A stretch of 64,000 nt of DNA from assembly GCA_948465565.1 (NCBI GenBank), contig CAOJXR010000003.1, positions 29,214 to 93,213 on the forward strand, in the 5' to 3' direction. Shown here one piece after another: positions 49,012 through 56,181 of this stretch. Source of the DNA: an uncultured Clostridium sp. (lineage in GTDB: Bacteria > Bacillota > Clostridia > TANB77 > CAG-508). The notes below the pieces were generated by a model, which searched no databases, was not told where the DNA came from, and saw only the letters and a program-made list of their open reading frames with translations. The position numbers and the translations under genes were made by a program. Every line of letters starts with the position of its first letter. Position 1 is the first letter of the stretch.

Positions 49012-49416
49012 TTATTTGAATGCTTCTTCTGAAAAGTTTTTAACTAGTCCTAACAATCCTGACGCTCCAAATAATACAACTGCACCAACTATGTAGATAA
49101 CTGCATGTTTTTTGATGTCTGCTTTATCTCCTGGTGCTGAAGAAATATATTTGATAGCTAATACTATTAGCATTATAATTGCTACAGCTACACCAACTAC
49201 TTGTGCTATTCCTAAAATCTTGTTTAGTACATCGGTAAATGTACCAGCAGTATTAGTTGTTGTATCTCCATTAAATTTGCTAGGCTCTGGCATTTCAGCA
49301 AATGCTACGTTTTGTAAACACATTGCTATCATTGCTACCATTAATGCTATAGAAAGTATTTTTACTATTCTTTTCTTACTCATATTATTTTTTCCTCCTT
49401 TATATCGATTCATCAT
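49012..49416 (-). CDS. VirB2-like T4SS pilin 1
   Basis: About 130 residues, with signal peptide to MCLQNVAFAEM, then an outer segment and two helices around AIKYISSAPGDKADIKKHA. MSKKRIVKIL at the second Met (after AAGGAGG) is the likely start; the frame shown begins 33 bases earlier. It is the first gene of the pilin run and has its own terminator, so it may be the most expressed pilin. Confidence 0.82.
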   Translation of the reverse strand: MMNRYKGGKNNMSKKRIVKILSIALMVAMIAMCLQNVAFAEMPEPSKFNGDTTTNTAGTFTDVLNKILGIAQVVGVAVAIIMLIVLAIKYISSAPGDKADIKKHAVIYIVGAVVLFGASGLLGLVKNFSEEAFK

Positions 49417-49524
49417 TTTTTACCTTATATGTTTAATATTACCACAGTTTTCTTTATTTGTACATACTTTTTTTAATTTTTTTATTTTTTCGGTATTTTT
49501 TTCTTGTTTTTACATATATTAGTA

Positions 49525-49554
49525 TTGACAATAGTTTTATATGTGTGCTATACT
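49525..49554 (+). promoter_or_regulatory. Promoter of tRNA-fMet
   Basis: TTGACA (49525-49530), 18 bases, TATACT (49549-49554). This is a strong promoter ~40 bases before the tRNA. Confidence 0.8.
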
Positions 49555-49596
49555 TTTAAAAGTACTTAGGAACTTCTAAGCAGTATATTTTAATAT

Positions 49597-49672
49597 CGCG
49601 GGGTGGAGCAGTTGGCAGCTCGTTGGGCTCATAACCCGAAGGTCGCAGGTTCGAGTCCTGCCCCCGCAACCA
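49597..49672 (+). tRNA. Initiator tRNA-fMet (anticodon CAT), site of element 1 insertion
   Basis: 76 nt. Initiator marks are the unpaired first base (C opposite A), three G-C pairs at the foot of the anticodon stem (GGG..CCC around CTCATAA) and encoded CCA. Its 3' half is repeated, with compensatory T-stem changes, at 58780-58825. The gene is intact, so the insertion preserves function. Confidence 0.95.
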
Positions 49673-49673
49673 A
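49628..49673 (+). other. attL of element 1, inside the initiator tRNA gene
   Basis: 46 bases, CTCATAACCC to CGCAACCAA, shared with 58780-58825 except for seven differences. It runs from the anticodon loop to just past CCA. Confidence 0.8.
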
Positions 49674-49678
49674 TTGAA

Positions 49679-49713
49679 AATAAAGGCTTTTGCAGAAATG
49701 TAAAAGCCTTTAT
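49679..49713 (+). terminator. Terminator after tRNA-fMet
   Basis: AATAAAGGCTTTT / AAAAGCCTTTATT stem immediately right of attL. It is therefore carried by element 1. Confidence 0.8.
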
Positions 49714-49731
49714 TTTTGCTAAAAAACCTAT

Positions 49732-49752
49732 AATAATTCAAGAATAATTCAA
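49732..49752 (+). repeat. Candidate integrase arm sites, left end
   Basis: Two direct copies of AATAATTCAA (49732-49741, 49743-49752). The same 10-mer occurs twice at the right end of the element. Confidence 0.65.
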
Positions 49753-49834
49753 CTTTGCATAAAAAAAGCAGTTAAGTTTGATCTTAATTGCTACATTTTT
49801 AATTTAAAATTTTTTATTGATCCGCTTCTTTAAT

Positions 49835-50062
49835 TTATTTTTTAGTGATAACTATTTCTATATTATGCACTTCAGCAATTTTATACAATGTATCTATATA
49901 ATATCTACTTCTACCCGCTTCGTAATCTTGTATTGTTCTTTCAGCTTTGCCTATACTTTTACCGAACTCTTTCTGAGTTAATTCTGTCCATTCTCTAATA
50001 ATACGAATAACATCTTTCGGCTCGTAATCGCTCAAACATATTTTCAACTGCATTTCCTCCAT
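49835..50062 (-). CDS. XRE-type helix-turn-helix regulator
   Basis: About 70-75 residues: LSDYEPKDVIRIIREWTELTQKEFGKSIGKAERTIQDYEAG, a typical Cro/CI-like helix-turn-helix, with a short C-terminal strand. The start is uncertain: the ATG at 50062 has no clear ribosome site, while GGAGGAAATGCAG places a TTG start a few codons inside. It is divergent from the small membrane-protein gene; the shared spacer holds a consensus promoter and a CACGTT-GAT-AACGTG palindrome it may bind. Confidence 0.8.
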   Translation of the reverse strand: MEEMQLKICLSDYEPKDVIRIIREWTELTQKEFGKSIGKAERTIQDYEAGRSRYYIDTLYKIAEVHNIEIVITKK

Positions 50063-50080
50063 TTTCTTTTACCTATATTA

Positions 50081-50109
50081 TTGACATTCTAGCAGTAAAA
50101 ATGTATAAT
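50081..50109 (+). promoter_or_regulatory. Consensus promoter with downstream palindrome
   Basis: TTGACA (50081-50086), 17 bases, TATAAT (50104-50109), a perfect consensus. The palindrome CACGTT-GAT-AACGTG at 50122-50136 could be an operator. Confidence 0.8.
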
Positions 50110-50174
50110 TTGAGAGAAAACCACGTTGATAACGTGCGTAAATATTTTGTCTAATAAAAGGGGGAGAATAAAAG

Positions 50175-50324
50175 ATGTTTTCAATGTATGGTGGAAATGG
50201 TAAAACTTGGGTAGAAATGACACCAGAAGAACAAAAAGTTTGCTTGATAATAGTAGGAATAATGGCTTTAGCATTGGTTGTTTATGGAATATACTACTTT
50301 TTCAAGAATAAAAAAGATAAATAA
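50175..50324 (+). CDS. 49-residue membrane protein of element 1
   Basis: MFSMYGGNGKTWVEMTPEEQ, then one membrane helix (VCLIIVGIMALALVVYGIYY) and a basic end FFKNKKDK. The ATG follows GGGGGAGAATAAAAG and the gene sits ~65 bases after a perfect promoter. No family is recognised. The strong promoter and regulator next door suggest controlled expression. Confidence 0.75.
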   Translation: MFSMYGGNGKTWVEMTPEEQKVCLIIVGIMALALVVYGIYYFFKNKKDK

Positions 50325-50399
50325 AGTGTAAATTGTTGTTTTTTATCGAAAATTATAATATACTTATACTAGATATAATAAAAGAAAGGAAAATTTTAT

Positions 50400-52031
50400 A
50401 TGTATTGTAATAAGTGTGGTGCAAAGATACTAGATAATAGCTCATTTTGTAATAAATGTGGAAATAAGATAGAACAAGTAAGTACTAAAACTTTAAATAA
50501 TGAGGAACAAGATAAAATATATGCTCAACAATCTGGAATAAAAAAAGAACAAAAAAATAAAACAAAATCTTCTAAGAAAAAAACTATTATATGGATTATA
50601 TGTTCAATATTACTTGCGGGGATATTGTTATCAATATACATTATGAATGATATTCATCAAACAGCAGAGCAAGATCAAATGAACGAATTGCGTTCAAATA
50701 TTGTAAAACAATATAATACATTAGGAATAAGTAAAACAGTACAAGATTATATGAATATGTCAAAAGAGGAGTTACAAGAGGAACTAGAGAAAATAAGTAA
50801 ACAGGTAGATGAATTTATAGAATTAAATGAAAAATATGAAAGTGTTATTGCAAATGTAGACTATATAGATTATAAGTTTAAACTTGGAGATATGGGCTAT
50901 CAAAAAATAGATTATAACACAGGTAATGCGGTTGTAGTAATACCAAAAAAAATTGTAAAAACAGATAAGATTTTTCATATAAATACATTGAATGATAAAG
51001 TAGATACAATTTGGTGCATTGTAGAATTTTCTTATGATTATACAAATGGTACTAAATTAAGAGCAGGTACAAACACTTTGATAGGAAATTTAAAAATAGA
51101 TGTTGAAACTGAAAATGTAACTGTATATAGCCCACTAGATTTTGATAATGGTGTTGTTACATATTCTGACTTATATATGCCTGCTGAAAATCATATAATA
51201 GCTATGAAAAACACTGCTCATAATTATGTTATATATCCATATAAATTTTACACCAGAGAAACTGTACAAATGTTATTTGGAAATCAATTACCAGAAAATA
51301 AGCAATCGAATAGTGAAATAAACAAAGATGACAATAGCAATAATGAAATAAATTCAAACGATAATGTTAATAATACAGCAACTAATAATAATGATTATTC
51401 AAATAATAATGCAATAGATAATACAAATGCTATGGAAAGAGAACAATTATTAGCGAACTTTGATTTTTATAATGCAAGAGGTTTTATCTTACTAACAGAA
51501 AAAGAACGTCAAGAATTGGAAACATTCAGTAATACAGAATTAAAAGAAAGAATGGATAAAGTTGAAGAAAATATTAATACTCGTGTTGAATATAATAATA
51601 AATATTCTGACAGGTTGAATGAAATCTTTGAAAAAGAAATTAATGTTGAATTAAAATCAAGTGAAGATACGCATTATACATATATGCCGTCAAATAATAC
51701 ACAACCTAAAGCTCAAGTTGAATATGTTGCTATAAATGAAAATGGCATTGGTACAATTTATTATTCAGTTGAAATGGATTTAATCATAACAGATAAAAAG
51801 CAAAATAATGAAGAAAAAATTTCAACAAAAAAATATTACAAAGCTAATAATATTAATGAACTTAATGGAACTATAAAAATTGATAATTATAATACTCAAG
51901 CTGTACAAGATGAAATGAATAATGCTTTTTCTGGAAAAACAATTATGGCTCACTATGCAACAGGAGATGGCTATAATTTTTATAATGCAGAGAAGCATTT
52001 AATATATCGTTTGCCATACAGTTTTGAATAA
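50400..52031 (+). CDS. Zinc-ribbon membrane protein, large (element 1)
   Basis: 543 residues. The N-terminal zinc ribbon is CNKCGAKILDNSSFCNKCG (two C-x2-C pairs, residues 3-21). A lysine-rich linker, a membrane helix (~63-83) and a long outer part follow. The outer part has two related helical/beta units, each opening with a QDQ/REQ helical segment (residues ~95-290 and ~350-543), divided by an Asn-rich linker. The cargo or target is unknown. The ATG follows AAAGGAAAA. The adjacent smaller gene has the same front end, so the two are paralogous in their first 35 residues. Confidence 0.78.
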   Translation: MYCNKCGAKILDNSSFCNKCGNKIEQVSTKTLNNEEQDKIYAQQSGIKKEQKNKTKSSKKKTIIWIICSILLAGILLSIYIMNDIHQTAEQDQMNELRSNIVKQYNTLGISKTVQDYMNMSKEELQEELEKISKQVDEFIELNEKYESVIANVDYIDYKFKLGDMGYQKIDYNTGNAVVVIPKKIVKTDKIFHINTLNDKVDTIWCIVEFSYDYTNGTKLRAGTNTLIGNLKIDVETENVTVYSPLDFDNGVVTYSDLYMPAENHIIAMKNTAHNYVIYPYKFYTRETVQMLFGNQLPENKQSNSEINKDDNSNNEINSNDNVNNTATNNNDYSNNNAIDNTNAMEREQLLANFDFYNARGFILLTEKERQELETFSNTELKERMDKVEENINTRVEYNNKYSDRLNEIFEKEINVELKSSEDTHYTYMPSNNTQPKAQVEYVAINENGIGTIYYSVEMDLIITDKKQNNEEKISTKKYYKANNINELNGTIKIDNYNTQAVQDEMNNAFSGKTIMAHYATGDGYNFYNAEKHLIYRLPYSFE

Positions 52032-52068
52032 GAAATAAAAAAATAGTAATTTATAAGGAGAATTTTAT

Positions 52069-52644
52069 ATGTATTGTAATAAATGTGGAAATAAAATAAG
52101 TGATGAAAGTGTATTTTGTAATAGATGTGGAAGTAAGATAGAACAAGTAAGTACACAATCTGCGAATGAAAATCTGCAATCACAAAATACTGTAATTGAT
52201 AACTCAATTAAATCGAATAATGAAAACATAAATGAAAAACCAAAAGCAACAAAAAAGACTAATGCTATTATAATAATTGCTATTATAGTTATTGGCTTAA
52301 TATTGGGTGTTGGTTTTGCAATGTTTAATGATAATTCTAGTGATGATGTATCTGTTAGAATAAAACAAAGTTATGTAACTAGTGATAAAGAAATGAGAAT
52401 ATTATTTTTTGATAATGGCTCTTGTATAATGTATGAGTCAGGTGCAACTCAAGATGAAACATTTCCTGCTCTTTATACAATAGATAAAGAAAATAAAGAA
52501 ATAATATTAAAATTTGATAATGGCTCAATTTTTGGTTTTGAATATATTAGTTCAACTAGTATAAGACTTGCATACCATATAGAAAATGGGCGAAAAATAA
52601 CAGATTCAATACTTTTTACATTAGATGAAAAGTTTATGAAATAA
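52069..52644 (+). CDS. Zinc-ribbon membrane protein, small (element 1)
   Basis: 191 residues. The zinc ribbon CNKCGNKISDESVFCNRCG is nearly the same as in the 543-residue neighbour, then a linker, a membrane helix (~64-84) and a compact outer beta domain (YVTSDKEMRILFFDNGSCIMYES) that resembles small lipocalin-like stress proteins. The ATG follows AAGGAG. The gene is 37 bases after the larger paralogue and probably shares its transcript. Confidence 0.78.
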   Translation: MYCNKCGNKISDESVFCNRCGSKIEQVSTQSANENLQSQNTVIDNSIKSNNENINEKPKATKKTNAIIIIAIIVIGLILGVGFAMFNDNSSDDVSVRIKQSYVTSDKEMRILFFDNGSCIMYESGATQDETFPALYTIDKENKEIILKFDNGSIFGFEYISSTSIRLAYHIENGRKITDSILFTLDEKFMK

Positions 52645-52705
52645 TAAGTTTTGATGTATTGCATAACACCGAATATGAAATAAAATGAGAATATAGAAAA
52701 CAATA

Positions 52706-52739
52706 AAATCGCCTACTAAACTTAATTAGTAGGTGATTT
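52706..52739. terminator. Bidirectional terminator
   Basis: AAATCGCCTACTAA / TTAGTAGGTGATTT with T-runs. It overlaps the end of the next minus-strand gene and faces the zinc-ribbon genes. Confidence 0.8.
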
Positions 52740-53030
52740 CTTTTTATATGTAAAATTTTCTTTTTTTAGTGCTTCTACTGTTCCATAAATGATTTTATAA
52801 ATTTTTGATATGGTACAAGCTTCGCTTTGTGTTATATACATTTTATCACGAGAATTACCAATAATAGCACAAACTATCTCTTTAGCAACATCAGCTGAAT
52901 GTTGTGTAGAGTTTTGTTGATCCTCTTTGATAATGCGAGAAGTGGTTTGAACAGGTTTCTTTTCCGCTTCCTTAACAATAGTGGTAGTAGTGTTTGGTAT
53001 AGTATTTTTGATTTCTGTTATTGATCCCAT
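52722..53030 (-). CDS. Hypothetical protein of element 1
   Basis: 102 residues starting MGSITEIKNTIPNTTTT. A polar Thr/Gln-rich front is followed by helical segments (HSADVAKEIVCAIIGNS; SEACTISKIYKIIYGTVEALKK). The ATG follows AAAGGAGG. It is the last gene of the leftward replication operon. No family is recognised. Confidence 0.65.
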   Translation of the reverse strand: MGSITEIKNTIPNTTTTIVKEAEKKPVQTTSRIIKEDQQNSTQHSADVAKEIVCAIIGNSRDKMYITQSEACTISKIYKIIYGTVEALKKENFTYKKKSPTN

Positions 53031-53052
53031 ATATAAATATCCTCCTTTTAAT

Positions 53053-53241
53053 TTAAAAATTATTAATTTGTTTTAGTTCTACATTTTCTGTTCCGTATTT
53101 TTCTTCTAATTTTCTGGTTAAGTTAAAAACACTTGTAGATATTCCACCAACATTATTTGGAACTAATATAGGAATTGTTATTTCTTGCTTGTTTTTACCT
53201 AGTAAGTATGTAACTTCTATTTTGGTTTTCTTGGTATTCAT
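53053..53241 (-). CDS. Small hypothetical protein of element 1
   Basis: 62 residues, beta-rich front (KIEVTYLLGKNKQEITIPILVP) and a helical end (LTRKLEEKYGTENVELKQI). The ATG follows AAAAGGAGG. It lies 22 bases upstream of the next gene in the same operon. Function unknown. Confidence 0.65.
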   Translation of the reverse strand: MNTKKTKIEVTYLLGKNKQEITIPILVPNNVGGISTSVFNLTRKLEEKYGTENVELKQINNF

Positions 53242-53279
53242 AGAATATTCCCTCCTTTTAAAAATATTTTTGGGTTACG

Positions 53280-53565
53280 TTACGAATTAGGTAACCCATT
53301 ATTGTTTTTACGAAGCTGTAAGAGTAGTAGCTGTATGTTAGATGGTAAAATAATTTTTCTCTTAGGTTTATCGTTAATATCCTTACATACTTTTGTTTTA
53401 AATCCGCCATAATCCAATATCACGGCTAAACTTGTTCCTACTAACAGGTAGCTGATCTTTGGTAAATGTATAGTAGAAGTAGTATCTATATACATCTTCA
53501 AAATATTCATTTAAGATACTAGGATTGTTTTTGTCCTGAAGAAAGTCTATAACTGTCTGATCCAT
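53280..53565 (-). CDS. Small replication-module protein, read with a +1 shift at CGG
   Basis: About 94 residues from the ATG at 53563-53565, after AAAAGGAGG: MDQTVIDFLQDKNN, then SRNKFSRDIGLW to the CGG at 53404-53406, then after the shift GFKTKVCKDINDKPKRKIIL. The joined sequence resembles the small DNA-binding tail of primase-like plasmid/phage proteins, with G-F-K in the expected place. In the 0 frame the protein ends two codons after CGG. It follows the iteron-like block and repA. The family match is only by pattern. Confidence 0.65.
53404..53406 (-). other. CGG +1 shift site
   Basis: Codons TGG CGG ATT TAA. (C)GGA TTT AAA gives W-G-F-K and opens the rest of the frame. Confidence 0.75.
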
Positions 53566-53569
53566 AAAA

Positions 53570-53767
53570 TTTTACCTCCTTTTATGTGTATATATTAAAT
53601 TACTGTTTTTACTGATATTAGCGATACTAATATATTGATGTTCCTTTATATATAGCAGTTTTAAGCATTTAGCATTCAAAACTTTACTGATACTATTACC
53701 GTTCTTACTGATATAGTTCAGTACGGTAAAAACAGTAAAAACGGTAAAACAGTAGTATCAGTATAGA
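53570..53767. repeat. Iteron-like repeats, candidate origin of element 1
   Basis: Gene-free DNA between repA and the next gene, holding many short related repeats: TTACTGATA and ACTGATACTA (several copies), TAGTATCAGTA in inverse, and GGTAAAAACAGT / AAAACGGTAAAACAGT. Clusters like this beside a Rep gene are typical of plasmid-style origins. The function is inferred from position. Confidence 0.5.
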
Positions 53768-55458
53768 CTATTCTTCTTGCTTGAAGTCTATATTTCTAAT
53801 AAATTTATGAAGCCTCTTTCCGTTTTTTCCGATTTTCAGGCGGTGCTTCATATAGTATGCCATCATAGGAATGTAGAAGAGGTGCTAAGGATCTTATCTT
53901 TTTTGATAAAACAGCAGGGGTAGGATCAGCATACTCTCCAAAGAACTCAAAGCACTTATTGTTTATGTCAGTAACTGTTCCCTCATAGTTATTTCCGCTT
54001 CTTTCTAGCAATTTCTTGATTGTTTTTACAATGACATCATTTTCGTAATTGTTCCATTGATCTTGTAAAATCTGGCTTTCCAAAGTACCTATCATTCGCC
54101 ATTTAAACGTAGTTTTGTCAAACTCAAGCAAAAACTCCTCTTCCTCAATATCTCTTCCTGTCATACTTAATAAGGTTTGATTATCAGTTCTTTTCTCTCT
54201 GTCTAGTATAAATATGGTATCACTTGCACCCATAATAGCATTTGTGCCAGATATTCGAGAAAACACATCTCCTGTATCGCCCATTTTCCTTAGATGGTGT
54301 ACTAGCAATATACAGATATTCTTTTCATCTGCAAAAGACTTTAAAATGCCTAAATCCTTATAGTCATTGCCATAAGCACTATCGCCTTTAGATGAATTAC
54401 CTCTTATTTTCTGTAATGTATCTATAACTATCAAGCTAGTATTGGGCTTAGCTGTGATGTATTCTTCTAACTGTCCTACTAGATTATTGTTTATACTTTC
54501 ACAAGTTATGGAAAAGTCAAAGTTAGGAGATGGAACTTTACCTTTTAATATTTTATTCATTCTGTCTTTTAATCTTAGTAAACTATCCTCTAGTGCTAGA
54601 TATAAACAATTGCATTGATTAGTATTTCTGTTTAAAAACTTCTCTCCACTTGCAACGGATAAACATAGATCAAGCATTAGCCAACTCTTGCCGATATTTA
54701 GGTGGGGAAGCAATTAGGTTTAATCCCTGAGGTAGCATATTATCCACGATAAACTTAGTTGGCTCTAATTCTTTATTGTGCAACTCTATTGCGGAGATTG
54801 TTTGAAGCGGTTTACTTTGCTTTTGTTCCGCTTCAATATTTCTTGATAGTACACTATTTATCGTATTATTAAGTTCTCTGAAGTCTAAAGGATCAGTAAA
54901 TATATTATTATTTATAAATTCGCCTATTTCCTTAATGTCTAGTGTTGGATATTTTCTTCTAACATTACATAGATGGCTAAATATACTATTATTTCTACCA
55001 TCTCCATCACACATATTGCTTAGATTTTCTTTGTTTTTTCCTAAAGGGTATAAGATGTGTGGTAATTCTGGTAAATTGGTTAAGTCTAGTTCCTGACTTC
55101 TATTTCTTTCAACTCCATTTTGTTTAACTACAACATAAGAGTTGTTGCCTGTTTTATAATCAACTTGAAATCCTGAAGCGGTTATTACATCTGATACAGA
55201 CTTAACGGTAATTTCTTGAGGTTTTTTATAATAGAAATGTATTCCTCTAGTAGTTTCTACATTTAAAGTAGGATAGGTGTTTTTTATGTACTCTATGATG
55301 GATTGTTCTTTAGCTTGATTATCTCCATCAAAATCTACAACAATGGTATCAGGATTAAGTAGCAATCCTGCATTTTGTAAACTATCCATTGTAGGATAAT
55401 TTACATTAAACTTAGTTATAGCTTGTTTTTGTGCATTTAGTTCTATATATTTATTCAA
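53768..55458 (-). CDS. Primase/RepA-type replication protein, read with two +1 shifts at CGG
   Basis: About 562 residues. The N-terminal domain (DTIVVDFDGDNQAKEQS, VETTRGIHFYYKKP) is a primase-polymerase-like fold. It runs to ASPPKY, then CGG at 54691-54693, then GKSWLMLDLCLSVASGEKF: the shift rebuilds the Walker A loop SPPKYGKS. The AAA/RecA-like helicase follows (LYLALEDSLLRLKDR, SLIVIDTLQKI, CILLVHHLRK). Near the end a second CGG (53829-53831) changes ENRKKRKEAS-stop to NGKNGKRLHKFIRNIDF, ending at 53768. The ATG at 55458 overlaps the upstream gene. Unshifted, the helicase would lack its ATP loop. Confidence 0.82.
53829..53831 (-). other. CGG +1 shift site near the repA end
   Basis: Codons AAT CGG AAA. 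The shift gives N-G-K-N-G-K-R-L-H-K-F and a longer tail; the 0 frame stops nine codons after the CGG. It is less certain than the Walker A site because tail sequences vary. Confidence 0.6.
54691..54693 (-). other. CGG +1 shift site in the repA Walker A loop
   Basis: Codons AAA TAT CGG CAA. (C)GGC AAG AGT gives K-Y-G-K-S, the invariant P-loop glycine. Confidence 0.88.
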
Positions 55459-55657
55459 CTTGTTTACCTCCTTTACACAACCTAGATGTAGAAGAGGCTT
55501 TTATATAATCACATAGCTTGTACAGATCAGCTTCAGAAATAAATACACGGTTATACCTTTTTAAAGCTTTGAAGTTCCTATCATTCTTTACTACTGTTAT
55601 AACTTGTTTGTTTTCTGTTTCAAAGATAATAACTTCTGCATATTCATTTATAGACAT
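55451..55657 (-). CDS. Small hypothetical protein of element 1
   Basis: 68 residues, MSINEYAEVIIFETENKQVITV and onward, with a basic C-terminal part (KASSTSRLCKGGKQVE). The ATG follows AAAGGAGG and the stop overlaps the start of repA, so expression is probably coupled. Family unknown. Confidence 0.65.
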   Translation of the reverse strand: MSINEYAEVIIFETENKQVITVVKNDRNFKALKRYNRVFISEADLYKLCDYIKASSTSRLCKGGKQVE

Positions 55658-55672
55658 TATATTTACCTCCTT

Positions 55673-55825
55673 TTAATCTTCAAAGGGAAGCGGTGGGATA
55701 TTATCTATCTTTTTTAGAGCCTCTTCAATATTAAGTTTCAACATAGTTAGATCCGCTGTAACTTCATTGTATTTTTTGTCCATTTCCTCTTTAAGCTTGT
55801 TATAATTTATTTCTTGTTCGTCCAT
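55673..55825 (-). CDS. Small coiled-coil protein of element 1
   Basis: 50 residues, MDEQEINYNKLKEEMDKK, then helical heptads and IPPLPFED at the end. The start is ATG at 55823-55825, or the GTG just before it; AAGGAGG is 10 or 7 bases away. The start codon overlaps the stop of the DUF1064 gene (TGATG), a coupling that is only visible when the DUF1064 gene is read with its three CGG shifts. Confidence 0.75.
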   Translation of the reverse strand: MDEQEINYNKLKEEMDKKYNEVTADLTMLKLNIEEALKKIDNIPPLPFED

Positions 55826-56181
55826 CACTTATATACCTCCTTAATTTCTAAATCTGGATAGTTATATTCAAACAGCTTCTTTTTTAGCTTGTATATTTGA
55901 GTTTTAAAGCCGTTTGACATCTTCAACTATGTATTTACCACTTTCGATACAAAAATAACTAAAATCGGCAAAATAAGACGTTTTTCTATAAACTTTGTTG
56001 CCTTTTTTGAATTTAGGTATAAGTTCATAGCAAGGTTGAAGTTTGAGATCCTTTATTTCTCCGTTTCTGCTTCATCAGCATTAATTCTTTATATCTTTTA
56101 CCGTTCAAGTTTGCTATCAAATACGATACCATCAATAATAATTTTTCTGTTATTAAATTTTCCTCTTTTCTTGTAGTTCAT
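55825..56181 (-). CDS. DUF1064 family PD-(D/E)XK protein, read with three +1 shifts at CGG
   Basis: 117 residues after the shifts. From the ATG at 56179-56181 (after GGAGG): MNYKKRGKFNNRKI, IVFDSKLE, shift, GKRYKELMLMKQK, shift, GEIKDLKLQPCYELIPKF, YFADFSYF, YIVEDVK, shift, GFKTQIYKLKKKLFEYNYP. This matches the DUF1064 pattern with its ADF and VEDVKG catalytic-like residues, as in the small resolvase-like nucleases of phages and plasmids. The reading ends at TGA 55825-55827, overlapping the next start. Unshifted, the gene would be broken three times in 350 bases. Confidence 0.85.
55910..55912 (-). other. CGG +1 shift site 3 in the DUF1064 gene
   Basis: Codons GTC AAA CGG CTT TAA. (C)GGC TTT AAA gives V-K-G-F-K, the conserved DVKG motif. 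Confidence 0.88.
56061..56063 (-). other. CGG +1 shift site 2 in the DUF1064 gene
   Basis: Codons CAG AAA CGG AGA. (C)GGA GAA ATA AAG gives K-G-E-I-K, the family's GEIKDL segment. Confidence 0.88.
56101..56103 (-). other. CGG +1 shift site 1 in the DUF1064 gene
   Basis: Codons GAA CGG TAA. (C)GGT AAA AGA gives E-G-K-R-Y, matching the family's E-x-x-R-Y helix. In the 0 frame a stop follows the CGG at once. Confidence 0.85.

Noticed and set aside
49556..49741. Minus-strand reading frame over tRNA-fMet
   Set aside because: It lies over the tRNA gene and terminator and has no ribosome site.
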